Of a stretch of 64,000 bases of DNA, positions 23,983 to 35,054 are shown in pieces. Position 1 is the first letter of the stretch; each line of letters starts with the position of its first letter. The notes under the pieces were generated by a model. The model ran no database searches, was not told the origin of the DNA, and worked only from the letters and a program-made list of their open reading frames with translations. Made by a program: the position numbers and the translations under genes. Source of the DNA: Apostichopus japonicus (taxonomy: Eukaryota; Echinodermata; Holothuroidea; Aspidochirotida; Stichopodidae). Location of the stretch: assembly GCF_037975245.1 (NCBI RefSeq), contig NC_092563.1:14002001-14066000 (forward strand). Reading direction: 5' to 3'.

Positions 23983-25722
23983 TTTCGTGTTTTGGGGATT
24001 TTTACAGTTTCGATGCTATTTTCAGATGTCAAAGGTACCTTCTGATCATAAATGTCAATGGGTTGACCCTCGGATGAGCTTTGTGTGTGAAGTTTTAGGA
24101 GGTCAAAGTTAATTTTCAGACATTTAATGCAATAACTCCCAGTGCCAAGGTGTGACAAGGTTGATTTTTTTTGGACAAGTTGCAAATGGTATAGGGGAAC
24201 ATTTTCAAACTTAGTGGTCATTTGATCCAAGGTCACCAAAGGTCAGCTAATGTTAAAAAACTAGTATTTTGGGGGGAGAAAATGGGCAAAGAAAAAAAGT
24301 TTGAATTTTTAGTTTTGATGCTCTATTTAGGTCTCACCGATCAAAAATGTCAATTGGTTGACCTACGGGTGACTTTTGTGTGTGAAGTTATGTATACAAG
24401 TTCAAAGTTAATTTTTAGACATTTAATGCAATTAAATCCCAATGCCAAGGTGTGACACGGTTGATATTTTGGGACAAGTTTTGAATGGGGTGGTGGAACA
24501 TTTTCAAACTTAAAGGTCATGTCATCTGAGGTCACCAATGTTATCATATCTGTTGACCAGCTTGTAGGTGACCTTATATTTCTTACATTTTCGACGCCAT
24601 ATTTAGATCTCAAAAGTGCCTTTTGATCAAAAATCCGATCACATTTTGTGATCACAAAAGTGTTGGCTATAGTGTTGGTTACTTTATGGGTACATGTAGG
24701 ACCACAATTACTTGGACTATTTGAGCCCAATCTTGCTTGATAATATTATGTGTATTGTCATATACCCCAAGCAAGGAACCTCAGTGCCCTTGGGCTCTTG
24801 TTTTATATTATGTTTAATAAAATGTGTCTGGGTTTGAGCTTCTGCATATCATTTCATAAAATCTGCAGGGTAAATCCCTTCATCGCTCTCATTACATGAG
24901 GTAGAAGTGCTTGCCAAAAGAAATGTTCACATTGGAAGTGCATCCTTTCAAATTCTTCAACTTTATGAACTTGGGTTGAACTTTATTGTTATTACTTTTA
25001 AAATGGAAATATTTATATTTAACCGCAGTGTATTGTCAATTAAAAGGTTAACATTCGAACAAGCAATTGTGATTGTATTCAATGACAACAATGACAACCT
25101 CCAAACTACAAAAACTAAGTATTGACTAAGGTGTCCCAACCCAACATCCCTCCCCCCCCCCCAATCCCCAAAGCCCCTTTCTCAGTAATTCTCACATTGT
25201 ACACCAAGGTATAATTCCCATTTTTTAACCTTTCATAAATCTGTAGTACTCCTCACACAATCCATCCCCACATCCTGCTCTTACCCGGTTTTCTTCTCTA
25301 TCTTTCTTCTTCTTCGTTTATATTTTTCATTTATCAATGATAGCCAACATTTTTTTTGGTATTCCTTTTTCCAAATAATTTTTGTATTGAAGTTGAACAT
25401 TATCATTGGTTGCATATCTCACATAGACATCTAAAGCCTGCTTAATATGAACAATCATTTTATATATAAGTTTAATCAAAGATGATATACCTGATCAAGA
25501 AGGGTGGGGGTGGGGGAGGAGGAAGTTAAGTATCATGGAAGGCATATGCAGCACACATTATATCTTTGTAACCCTCTGTACCATCCCCACCCCACCCCCA
25601 CCTTTCCCCATGATATGTAATGTGTATGTATTGCATATATTTGGTTCATTTATGCGAATTTTATTTAAACTCATGTTCTGGTACAGTTTGTGTTCTTTTT
25701 TATCTTATGTTTGATAAAATGT

Positions 25723-26363
25723 TGGTGTATATCCGCAGTGGGGATCTGCCAAGCACTTAATCAACGGACGGGCGCTGTGATATCGGTCCTTTCTAGTTCC
25801 TCAAAGCTGCAGTTTCTGAAATCACCGAGAATTCCTCTGAGGAATACCTGACGGAAACCTTGGGCAAACTATTTGCATATTCCCTGGTTCACGCATAGAG
25901 TGACATATCTGTTAAAGCAAATACACTTTATTTTACCACTTATAACTAGCACATTTTAGCATGAACGAAATTTTGCCCACCATTTGTTTGGCAACTGTAT
26001 ACACGTCTGGTCATCGACCAATCAGAAAGCTTCTTTCAGGTTTCTTCCTCAATCACGCCTTCTAAACTGAGTTCGAGCATTGAGCGTCAGTGAAAACTGT
26101 TTTCAAGTCTCCGAAATGGAATACGCTGGAATTATACCTACGATTCTTATTCGTAATTATTGAAGATGAAATCTTGTTTTTGAAACATATTTTCACCACT
26201 TGCGCATAGATCGAGATACGTCGCTTTCAAAAATCATTGGAGATCAGTAGACATGACAGATCACGAGCATTGGTACGTAGAGCAATATTCACTGCTCTGT
26301 TATGACCAATGTGACGTTGCCCTCTGTATAAACGCTGAAGACCCCCTGTTGATTGTACTGTTC
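25723..26363. mobile_element. 641-bp insertion in the array, unknown type
   Basis: The monomer stops after GATAAAATGT and picks up again at 26364 with GTATCTGGGCTTG, the diverged form of GTGTCTGGGTTTG, so the insertion adds sequence with little or no loss. The inside is less AT-rich than the array and unique in the window. A weak inverted pair, CAGTGGGGATC at 25736 and GACCCCCTG ending near 26348, would fit worn hAT-type ends, but no 8-bp duplication is present. It includes ATTTGCAT (25871, octamer-like) and CCAATCAG (26019, CCAAT-like), which could make it promoter-like by chance. No coding frame was recognised. Confidence 0.55.
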
Positions 26364-26619
26364 GTATCTGGGCTTGCGCTTCTGAATATCATTTCATAAA
26401 ATCTGCAGGGTAAACCCCTTCATTGCTCTCACCACACGAGGTAGAGGCGTTTGTCAAAAGAAAAGTTCACATCGGAAGGGCATCCTTTCAAATTCTTCAA
26501 CTTTATAAACTTGGGTTGAACTTTATTGTTATTACTTTGAAAAATGGAAATATTTCTATTTAACCGCAGTGTATTGTAAATTAAAAGGTTAACATTCGAA
26601 CAAGCAATTGTGACTATTC

Positions 26620-27951
26620 AATTGTGTGCAGTGGTGCAGTTGGTGAACTTTCATAGACACAGCATGCTTTTTTCAAGGCGGCGTGTCAAACTTTCTGTGA
26701 CTCTACGAGCTAGACTCCACCCGAACTTCGCGATCGTAATAATTCAGTCTTCAGCATTTGTATACATTTAGTATTAATAGTTTATACCACTCATACTTTC
26801 CGTGTTTTGTAATGTGTACCTCCCGGGTGTGTCTTTGGCCTCTATGGTCTGTTACTGGTTTACTTCAATAATTCCAGTATGTTTCTATAGTACCAAGTTG
26901 GTGTCGATGCAGTAGGTCTGTAAATGATTATAACATTATACCCAGTACTAACACAAAAAATGAAAAATTAATATGTTAATTGATAATTAAATGAATTGCA
27001 TATCCTTCTTGATCCTGGTTATTTTAAGTCACCTGGTCAGATAAAGACATGGGTTGCACGTCATGGAACCGTCCCTTATCAAGTTTGTAGACTTTCATAA
27101 ATAATAGAATAAAACAGACCCAAATCAAGTTTGCTCCTGATCTAAGATGACCCTTCCATATATGTTAGAGTTATGAAGTAAACGACCTTCCATTGATGTT
27201 GCAAAAGTGCTTAAACTGGGCAAGCTGATTGGAGGATAGAGTATTGGTCATCTGGTAACAAAGGTAAATTTTATAGTTCTAGAGATGTGAAATATCTGTT
27301 CATCTCCATTTATTAATTCATAGAGAGAGGGGGCGGGGACTCAAATTTTGAAAATTTATGCAATTAAGATTGTATATGTATTTACATGTAACAGTTTTGA
27401 ACAGTTTCTCCAGAGCTTATCGTCCCATTCAAAACTTTAAATTATTGTGCAAATTTGTCGGTTATAAACTATAGCATGAAACATACAATTGACAGCAATT
27501 AAATTAGTTGAACATTTCATAAAACTTTTTCTTTGCCATTTCTACAGACGAGGATTAATTGCAAAAACTGGGATAAAGAAGGGTCAGGGTCAGTTTGAGG
27601 TCAGGGAACAGAATTCACCACACTAGCCTTGATCCTCTATTTAGTACTCAATGCCTCCCACCCCCGAATGCAGGACGAATAACATACGTCCTCTGCAACT
27701 CACAATTTAATAAATCGCGATTGTCTACAATGTTTGTCATGTACGTGTACGGGCATATATTTAAAAGTTTATCAGCTTGACATTTCACAATTATTAGACC
27801 GAGGTGAATTTTTAGACTGTCCTGCAGGTAGAAATGTGGATTTGAACATGCAAGGATGTCATTTCCTTAGGTAAACGTTCTTTTATAGATGTTTCACTGG
27901 ATCTGCACTGTTGACTCAATTTTGGTTACTGGCTCTTACATGTATCTTGTC
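26620..27951. other. non-coding stretch, no gene seen
   Basis: Unique AT-rich DNA after the array ends within ACATTCGAACAAGCAATTG. A weak acceptor-like TTTCTACAG at 27539-27547 precedes a short open run, but no donor or recognisable peptide follows. Confidence 0.5.
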
Positions 27952-28358
27952 GTTGCTATGGCCTAAATTTATGTTGCTATGGCCTAAATTGATGTTGCAT
28001 TGGCCTAAATTGTTGTTGCAGTGGCCTAAACTGATGTTGCTATGGCCTAAATTGATGTTGCTTTGGCCTAAATTGAGCTTGCTGTGGCCTAAATTGAGGT
28101 TGCTATGGCCTAAATTGAGCTTGCTATGGCCTAAAATTATGTTGCTATGGCCTAAATTTATGTTGCTGTGGCCTAAATTGATGTTTCTATGGCTAAAGTT
28201 ATGTTGCTATGGCCTAAAATTATGTTGCTATGGCCTAAAATTGATGTTGCTTCATGGCCTAAATTGATGTTGCTTCACATCCTTAATTGAAGTTGCTGTG
28301 GCCTAAATTGATGTTGCTATGGCCTAAAGTGATGTTGCTATGGCCTAAATTGATGTTA
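27952..28358 (+). repeat. 21-bp minisatellite, about 19 copies
   Basis: The unit is TTGCTATGGCCTAAATTGATG, with single-base variants and a few copies lengthened (TTGCTTCATGG) or shortened (TATGGCTAAA). As 21 is a multiple of three, the plus strand reads through most of it as a repeat of LLWPKLM, ending where the two-base changes shift the frame. I see no signal peptide or flanking coding sequence, so the repeat frame is probably incidental. Confidence 0.92.
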
Positions 28359-28569
28359 TTGTCTGATTAGATTTTATAACTTGATGCTGGTTTTGATTGA
28401 TTTGTTGCATTCTGAATCTGTTGTTGTGATTTTTTCTTCAAAGGTAAACGTTGTCTGTATTGATCGCATGTTTTTGAAAGTTTGTCAACAGATGATTGTC
28501 TAAACTTTAGGCTTATTGAAAATGTAGGCTCACACGTTTTCACTGCTTATCAATTGTATTACTTTTTTG

Positions 28570-28761
28570 TGCCCTGCCCCCACCCCCTCTAACTTCACTC
28601 TTAACTTCAAAAAAATCTCAATGGGGAGTGGAACACCCCTCCCCTTAGACCCCTCCCCCAGGACGGCTATCACTATGTAAGTAACATATCAAAGAATAAT
28701 GGGCCGGGCCGGACTTAGGTAAAAAATGCACGGGCCGGTTTTCAGACCCAGTCCGCCCCTG
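28570..28761. mobile_element. possible hAT-like terminus remnant
   Basis: The right end, read on the minus strand, begins CAGGGGCGGACTGGG at 28761, a form typical of hAT-type ends. Inside are GGGCCGGGCCGG and C-rich blocks (ACCCCTCCCC). I cannot find a matching left end or an 8-bp duplication, so this is a truncated or badly worn copy at best. Confidence 0.4.
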
Positions 28762-29861
28762 CTCATATGTATGTATTAAGTTGGTAATAACGTACCCTAT
28801 ATATAACTGAATTAGGATAAAGATGTTGCATGCATGGTTACACTCCCATGCAAAAAAACACAGTTACTTGCACTTTATGCATATATAATCAAAGGTAATC
28901 AAACTTTTAAGCACAGCATTCTTCTATTCATGAAAAGAGTAACAGTGGGAAAGATGAAATTTAAACAAAATTACTGTGCCTTTAGCTATGGCCTTGAAAC
29001 TATATAATGCCTGATAGATTGGCTGATGGTGAGTGAACACTTTTGTCTGGTTTAATATATCCATGGTTATCAGAGAAGAGGTTGGCCTTGGGGGTGGAGG
29101 GTATGGGTGAATCTGACAGGACTTTGTTGTGCTTTCATTTGTTAGCTCTCTAGTCCAGTTTACATAGGTAGGCTGTCGCCCTACTATATCTGGTTTATAA
29201 GGCAAGTTGATCTGTTTCGAAAATCAAAACGATCTGTTGCAAGATTCTTTCCTGATGATGAAATCAATTTAGCTTTTAATATAGTTGGAATGATTTCACT
29301 CATACGCCCAGATATATGAATTTGTTTTAATACACGCATGTACAAAAGGTAAATGCTCACTGTGCAAACTGCAAAAACAGTTTCTATGTTTGTATCAAGG
29401 CGTTATGTTCCTTCCAATTCGATCCTCTTACATGATGCTCGGAAAGTCAAATTGCTTTTTAATACAGTGCATTCTTTTGGACGAAAAAGTTTGCTTTCTG
29501 TGCAAACTTGCAAAGATGTTTTATGACGTTTGTTATCAAGATCTTATATATTCCTTCAAGTTCCAATTTGCTTTACATTTGCAGAAACTATATTTGGATC
29601 TAAAATGATGAAGCTTTCTCTCCTTCTTTAAAAGCAGGTGGAATTAATCTCCTTTAGACCAAGAATCAATAAAATTACCGCCAAATGATTTGTTTTCTGA
29701 TTCCAGAAAAGTCTTTTTCTAAGTGCACCGTACTCAGTTACCCTGACAGTCTGCGATGAATTTTCATAAAAACAAAATTAAGACCTAAAGTGCCGTAAAT
29801 TGCTAACTTTAAACGAAAATTTAACTCGAGTTATCCATCTTTTTTGTTTCTCTTCTTTCAG
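28762..29861. other. non-coding stretch with a diverged duplication
   Basis: The segments 29354-29430 and 29491-29570 resemble each other: TGTGCAAACT, GCAAA, a TTT(A/C)TG stretch, TATCAAG, then TTCCTTC and TTCCAATT. This is an old ~137-bp-offset duplication. No gene was recognised; the frame at 29390-29608 begins inside it. Confidence 0.5.
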
Positions 29862-29891
29862 GCCTGTCATAATGCATCAACTTTTGACAAG
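29862..29891 (+). other. 30-nt micro-exon candidate
   Basis: A strong acceptor, TTTCTCTTCTTTCAG ending at 29861, is preceded about 35 bases upstream by TTTAACT as a possible branch point. Thirty bases follow, then GTAGGC at 29892 as a donor. The segment is open in frame 1 and would encode ACHNASTFDK without changing phase, which is what an optional micro-exon looks like. I do not recognise the peptide and the donor is only average. The upstream pyrimidine tract is the strongest splice signal I noticed in the window. Confidence 0.25.
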
Positions 29892-32800
29892 GTAGGCAAT
29901 TTTTTGCCTCTTAACTTTATCCTCTTCCCAACCGGCCAAACATGCAAAAGAGCGAAACATTTGTCGAGGAGATACAGCTCGGGTTTTTATACTAAATCAA
30001 AGTTTGCTTCTCCGGGAAGGGTGCAAAAGCATACATGGAATAATTTGCGGGATATAATCGTAGACAATCAAGACCAGTCGGGATGATGGATGCCCCGTCT
30101 CCTCCGGGACAATCTCCGAGATGCACACTCGTCCAGATTGAAATTTGCTTGTTTCACCCTCTAATTGATTGATTGATTGCTTCCCAAGTCAGCAAGTAAA
30201 TTTCATCATTTTAGGTGTTCTCGATAAAAAAAAAAAAGCGTGGGGTTCTTGAAAAACAAAGCGAAATATTTTCCCAAAGTGAGAGGTAACAGAATGGATG
30301 AATTATGAACCCTTGGGGGCTTTCCGAGGGGTTGGGGCCAGCCGATCTTTTCAGAATGTTTGAACATTTCATCCGTTTATTATTTTTTTTCCCTCCTCTT
30401 TCCCCGTCTTTCTTAACGTTCATGCTCCCGCGATAGCTGGGAAGATGATCGGGCGAAATGTGGAGTGCGGTCGCGTATACTTTGGCGTGCATGTTCAAAT
30501 GTTGACTTTATACTTGCTCAGACAGTAAAGTACAGTAATTTTTAAAGTTTTCGGAGGCCTCTCTCCTAGATGTCTTCTCTAGTTCATATCTGTCGGTAAA
30601 TGTCGGGAGTTTTGTGAGTATGTGTTTATGTCGATCTTTGTGTCTTTCTGTTTGCGTGCGTGTGAATGTGTGGTTGTGTTTCCTGCATTTTCAAAGTTAT
30701 TATCATCAACAGTGTATAAATGTACTTAATAATGTACTTACTCAGTGTACATTATTTTCATAATGTATCACATGCAAATCCAGATTCCGTGAGGGTTCAA
30801 GGGGAACAAAATCGAGGAAAGGGTTCCGAAATCCAAGCCCAGCTGATACGGTTTACAAAATTGGGGAGAAATATATAAACGGTCGTCTCTTAGGAAACAT
30901 TTTGACATTTAGTTGGAAACTTGATTGAGATGTAACTTTCAGTAAATTGGTGACATTAGACAGAATTTCAGCCTTGATTTTTTTTGTATTATTTCAAGAA
31001 AAAAAGAGAAAAACTATTAAGAGCTAATAAAGTTTTGATTTAGCTACAGTACTCTGGTCTTCAAGATATTCACCTATTAAAAAATATGCTGATTTCGTTG
31101 GAATGCTCTTTAAAGTTAGAGAGATGATAATGTGGGCTCCTCATTGCAGTCCTAACTGGTGAACATTAATCTCTGTTTGGTACATTCTTAAACTCATACC
31201 AAACCATGTTCCTTTAAAACTTGATATGAACTACAGACCACCACCCTTGAGTGAGATTCAACACCATTTTGTCCATAGCGATTTGTAATGCAATGTAAAT
31301 ATCTTATTTCAGGCGACTCAGAAGATCTTAGGTTTTCCAATTGAGTTTTAAATGTGTCGTTTCTGAGGTCATGCAAACTGACCTAATGGTCTGTGTATTG
31401 TAGACTAAGTAGTCCAGCCACTTCAATAATTGACATGAGCCTCGTGTGATTAAAGGGTCACTTCTCAATAATTAAAAATTGGTATATAATCACTTTTACA
31501 AATACAACTTGGATTGATAATAGTGTGTGTTTTGATGGTCTGCAAAATTGATTTTGTGCCTTTTAAAAAGTCATCCCTTAAAGTAGCATTCTGAGGTGAT
31601 TTTGATCAGATGTTTGAACACTTTTTCGATGCTTGAAAAATCCCATCAAAACGAAGGTAATTTGCCCAATCAGAAACCACTTGCTTTATTAACAATATTC
31701 ACATAAAAACTTTCTCAAATGAAGGGTAGGGTATACTTTACTCCCTGAATTATATATCCTTCTCCTTCCCCCCACCAGCTTGCCACCCCCCTCCCCCACT
31801 GGAGGGTCATGCCAAGATTATGAAGGTGAAAATTAGGTTTATCAAGCATAAAAGTTTCAATAATATAAGAAGGTCTAGTCTGGCAACGTGTACCATATTG
31901 CCTGTCTAAATATTGTGTGGCTGTATGAAGGATTCTATAATTGATAGGAGCAAATTGGTTTTTATATTCACACCCCCAATAGATTTGACCATTAATTATT
32001 CATTGATATTGATTTTCAACACGCATAATGAATATTACCACGTGGGAGACATATTTCCTGCCATCATACAAATGACATCCTAAAAAAAAAAAATCTTTTT
32101 TGCAAAAGTTTTTTGGTCAAAATTTTAATAAACCGTCCAATTTTGGTGGAATTTATTGAGCTATGATATTAATCTAGATTTCTGGAAGAAATTATGATGT
32201 CTGTGTGTGATTTAAGATAACAATTTGATTAGGTTCCCAGCACTTCATTAGCTAGATGAGTTATAATACTAATAAATGGAAGTTAAATATGTCCAAAATG
32301 TTAATATTAACCTGCAAAGTATCTGCGCCGTGTGACAAATTGTTTGAGAGTTTTCAAAACACAATTAATTAATATATCATTTGCTAAAAGTATTCTGAAT
32401 CAAGTTTACGGAAAGCTTCCATAATGGCTCTTTATGTATTTACTAATATACTAATTGACAGCTGTAGCACAATAGATCTAAGGTGTAAATACCAATTAGC
32501 AGCAAAGAAGAAATGGAGCATGATTGATGAAGGGATGGATAGGATATTGGGGAAGAGGGTGAAGGGGGGGGGGGAGGGAGGTGAGGTTTGGCAGGTAAAG
32601 GTAAGAAAGGCCAACCTGAGACCAAACCATGAAGTTAAAGCCATAATTAACTCAACCAGCTTTAATCCTTTTGAACTAATTGCAGGCCAACCAGTTTAAA
32701 AGGAGCTATAGAATGTAGCTTGATCGGTCATCATGTCCATGAGTCACAGTTATTTTGCAGCTCTTTGAAAAAGTATACTTAAGTTGATATAATTTCCCAG

Positions 32801-34528
32801 TTTGGAAAATTCAAACTGTTTTTTACGGTCATCGTATATGTTTATCCAATCTAATCCTCATTGTAAGAGATGTACAGGGAGTTAGACAGGTTTTCTATTA
32901 GGATAAAACAGCTGTTGTGGAGGGGGAGAGGGGGGGTAGGCCTTAAAATTAATGCAATGGTAAAGGAGCACTGGAAACAAATTTTGATCTTCTTTACTGT
33001 GAGAGTTGTGTTTTTACTTTAAGATTTCCATTGGAAACACCTGTTTAGCTTCCTTCATGCTATTCTTTTCACGTTCTATAATACATATGCCATCTCCAGC
33101 CCCCCATGCCCATACCCCCCATACCCATACCCCCCCTACCCCTGCTGCCACACCTACCACTGGATTACACACACACTTCCACTTTACCGTTACATCAGAT
33201 CAATAATTATTTTTTAAATGTAATCCTTTGTGCAAAAGTTTGTGTTTCCAGTTGTTTCGATGAGGGCAGCCCCCATCGCCACTATCAACAAGTAAACAAC
33301 CTTTTGAGATTTCTCAAACGGTTAAGCCTTGGAAATTTTGAAAGATTTATATTTCCATTCTAGATTTTCATAAAATAGAAATATAAATGCCAATTGTCAA
33401 ACGTTCATTCATTAGAAAATGTAATTGCTTTTCAACCTTAAGTAAACTTGAGGGACCGACTTTCCAGTTCACTGGGATTCTATTCACAACAAAACAATCG
33501 TTAATATAATTACCATTTATAACAGAATCAAATCACTTGCCGAGATATCAGATGATATCAATCAAAATTTTAACTGTCATTCCTAGAAAATACAAAAAAG
33601 TAAATCTATATTAATCATTTTATGGAGTCGTTATTAATCAGGATATTTGAAGTTTTTGGGTCAAATTCACAAGTTTTATGTTTTTTTGTATTTTTTCTTT
33701 ATGTCCAAACGTCAACTCAATCAGGTGGCCTGAGGATATAGCCCTTGACCCTTTTCACCGCAATATGAAGAAAGAAGGAGAAATATAATAATGGAAAGGG
33801 GGGAAAATGGCCTAAATGCAACAATATTTGTATTTCTGTACAATACAATTAAAAGCAATGAAAATTTTATATCCGACTATGTGAAACTTTTATGGTAAAT
33901 TGGTTAATATATTAAGGAGACAATGAAAAGGCTGTAATTAACACAATTTCTTTTGTCTCGGTGAATGACCTAGACATGTCCATGCTGCACTGGGCTTGAA
34001 TTGAATTTTAGCCACCTTTTGAAAATTGAGGAGTTTGTGTTGAAGCAGCAGCTAAGCCATCGGCAAAAAAATCATTTACATAAGCGTTGCCTGTGTATGT
34101 ACTCGTCAATTAGGGAATTAAATGAATATATATATATATTAAATAAAAACATAAATAATTTTTTTTTAAATGTTTTTGTAAACAAAACAAAACAAACAAT
34201 TGCGTTGGACACGAAACTTTATGTATTGGATTGAACGATTAATAACACACGAGTTAGGGGTGCAATGATTTGCTTTTGTAGATTTCTTGAATAGTTTGAA
34301 TGGAAGGATATCCTAATTATGTGTGAATAATTATACATAATATTAATCAGTTATAACTGTCACACATTCACAAGTACCAGATGCAAAAATCTACAGCCCG
34401 CAAAAAAAAATATATATATATATGGTTTTGACTACTTGCATATTTACCTGTGTTTAATAGACATTGTATTATGAAACCATATCCTGATGGAAAAGTTTGA
34501 AAACAACTCATCTGAAGAAATATTCTGA
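29892..34528. other. long non-coding stretch, no gene seen
   Basis: About 4.6 kb of AT-rich sequence with no organised repeat. A G-rich patch lies at 32563-32585, another at 32920-32940, and short CCCATACC repeats at 33105-33140. Frames of 60-95 residues here are low-complexity or lie opposite the G-rich patches. A run of TTTATAC-like AT sequence near 30730-30770 shows nothing further. Confidence 0.5.
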
Positions 34529-34756
34529 GAACAAATTCAGGATAATTTAATTACTGGTATAAGAGATGAACAAGCTGTTCTCTGCAATATGTTGCTTCAA
34601 CAGGACTCACGGTGTGGGCTGGTGGTATCACACAGATGGACATACCATTGTTTAAACACACCAGCAGCTCAAGCAGAAACGATAAAGAGTCCACCATCCA
34701 TGGTCAGCTTGATCCTCTCTGACCAAGGAGAAGAAGATGGAGGACTGATGCTGTAA
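34529..34756 (+). pseudogene. possible retrotransposon gag remnant
   Basis: A frame of 75 codons without a stop lies between TGA at 34526 and TAA at 34754. Its first part reads DNLITGIRDEQ followed a few residues later by LLQQD. Gag proteins of many Gypsy-type elements have a helix with the pattern R-D-x-(I/L)-(V/I)-x-G-I-R-D-E followed by LL and then LTLE, so the resemblance is suggestive. The expected LTLE helix does not continue in this frame, and no zinc knuckle, protease or reverse transcriptase follows, so if real it is a short frameshifted fragment. It could equally be an unrelated open frame. Confidence 0.3.
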
Positions 34757-35054
34757 TACAGCCGTCTTACAGCCTGACTGAAACTTTAAAATGTGAGTGA
34801 AAGTTTGACTTCCTATGATCACATGTAGGTTAAATAATACAGCCTTTATAATGGCAAATATTGTCATGTACCTATTTAGAAGACACCAACTTGCTCATTT
34901 TGGTCATCGATTTCACCCTTGCCGGCCGGCTGGCACTCCCCCTCCTCCAATCACACACCCTATGTATGTAACATCAAATGTTAAAGGAAACAAAAATTTA
35001 AACTTCCAGTTTGGGGGATTCTAAGTACCGTCCGTAAATCATGTCCTCCTGTTA

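Larger units (their letters stand above)
21931..24245 (+). promoter_or_regulatory. seven DR4-type AGGTCA repeats in the 3.07-kb element
   Basis: AGGTCACCAAAGGTCA, two AGGTCA half-sites in direct orientation separated by four bases, occurs at 21931-21946, 22079-22094, 22739-22754, 23032-23047, 23431-23446, 23830-23845 and 24230-24245. An eighth site at 24529 has lost its second half. AGGTCA is the consensus half-site of nuclear receptors, and a 4-base spacer is the classical arrangement for thyroid-hormone-receptor and LXR type dimers with RXR. Whether any receptor binds here is inference; the copies arose by module duplication. Confidence 0.5.
21728..24800 (+). mobile_element. 3.07-kb element with 12-bp TIRs and seven internal modules
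   Basis: It splits a monomer inside its T run: CATTCTTTTT lies to the left and TTTTATATTATG to the right. The left end reads GGTTCCTTGCTT and AAGCAAGGAACC lies 20 bp from the right end. The left TIR is part of a hairpin closed by AAGGAACC (to 21753), and the right tail forms another (CCCAAG with CTTGGG). A (GT)n tract follows the left hairpin. The core is built of modules headed by ATAACTCCCAGTGCCAAGG at about 21983, 22641, 22932, 23332, 23728, 24129 and 24427, spaced about 400 or 295 bp, the shorter ones having lost an internal block. There is no transposase or reverse transcriptase, so it is non-autonomous. Confidence 0.82.
12875..26619 (+). repeat. tandem array of a ~890-bp monomer, about 13 full or partial copies
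   Basis: The landmark GTATTGACT recurs at 12904, 13501, 14163, 15067, 15961, 16869, 18413, 19311, 20265, 21142 and 25119, usually 880-910 bp apart. A second landmark, TGTCTGGGTTTGA, recurs in step. Each monomer has a poly-C run of about 9-15, the segment ACACCAAGGTAT, a TTC-rich stretch, a G-rich block, a C-rich block, and AACTTGGGTTGAACTTTATTG. The first two cycles are shortened by internal deletions (about 600 and 660 bp). Three foreign insertions interrupt the array, at 17338-17622, 21728-24800 and 25723-26363. The minus-strand frames of about 62-83 residues that recur in the monomers change by non-conservative substitutions and carry no known motif, so I treat the array as non-coding. Confidence 0.93.

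Noticed and set aside
25736-26348. Reading the 641-bp insertion as a hAT element from CAGTGGGGATC and GACCCCCTG ends
   Set aside because: The ends match only loosely and the eight bases on each side (TATATCCG and TTGATTGT) differ.
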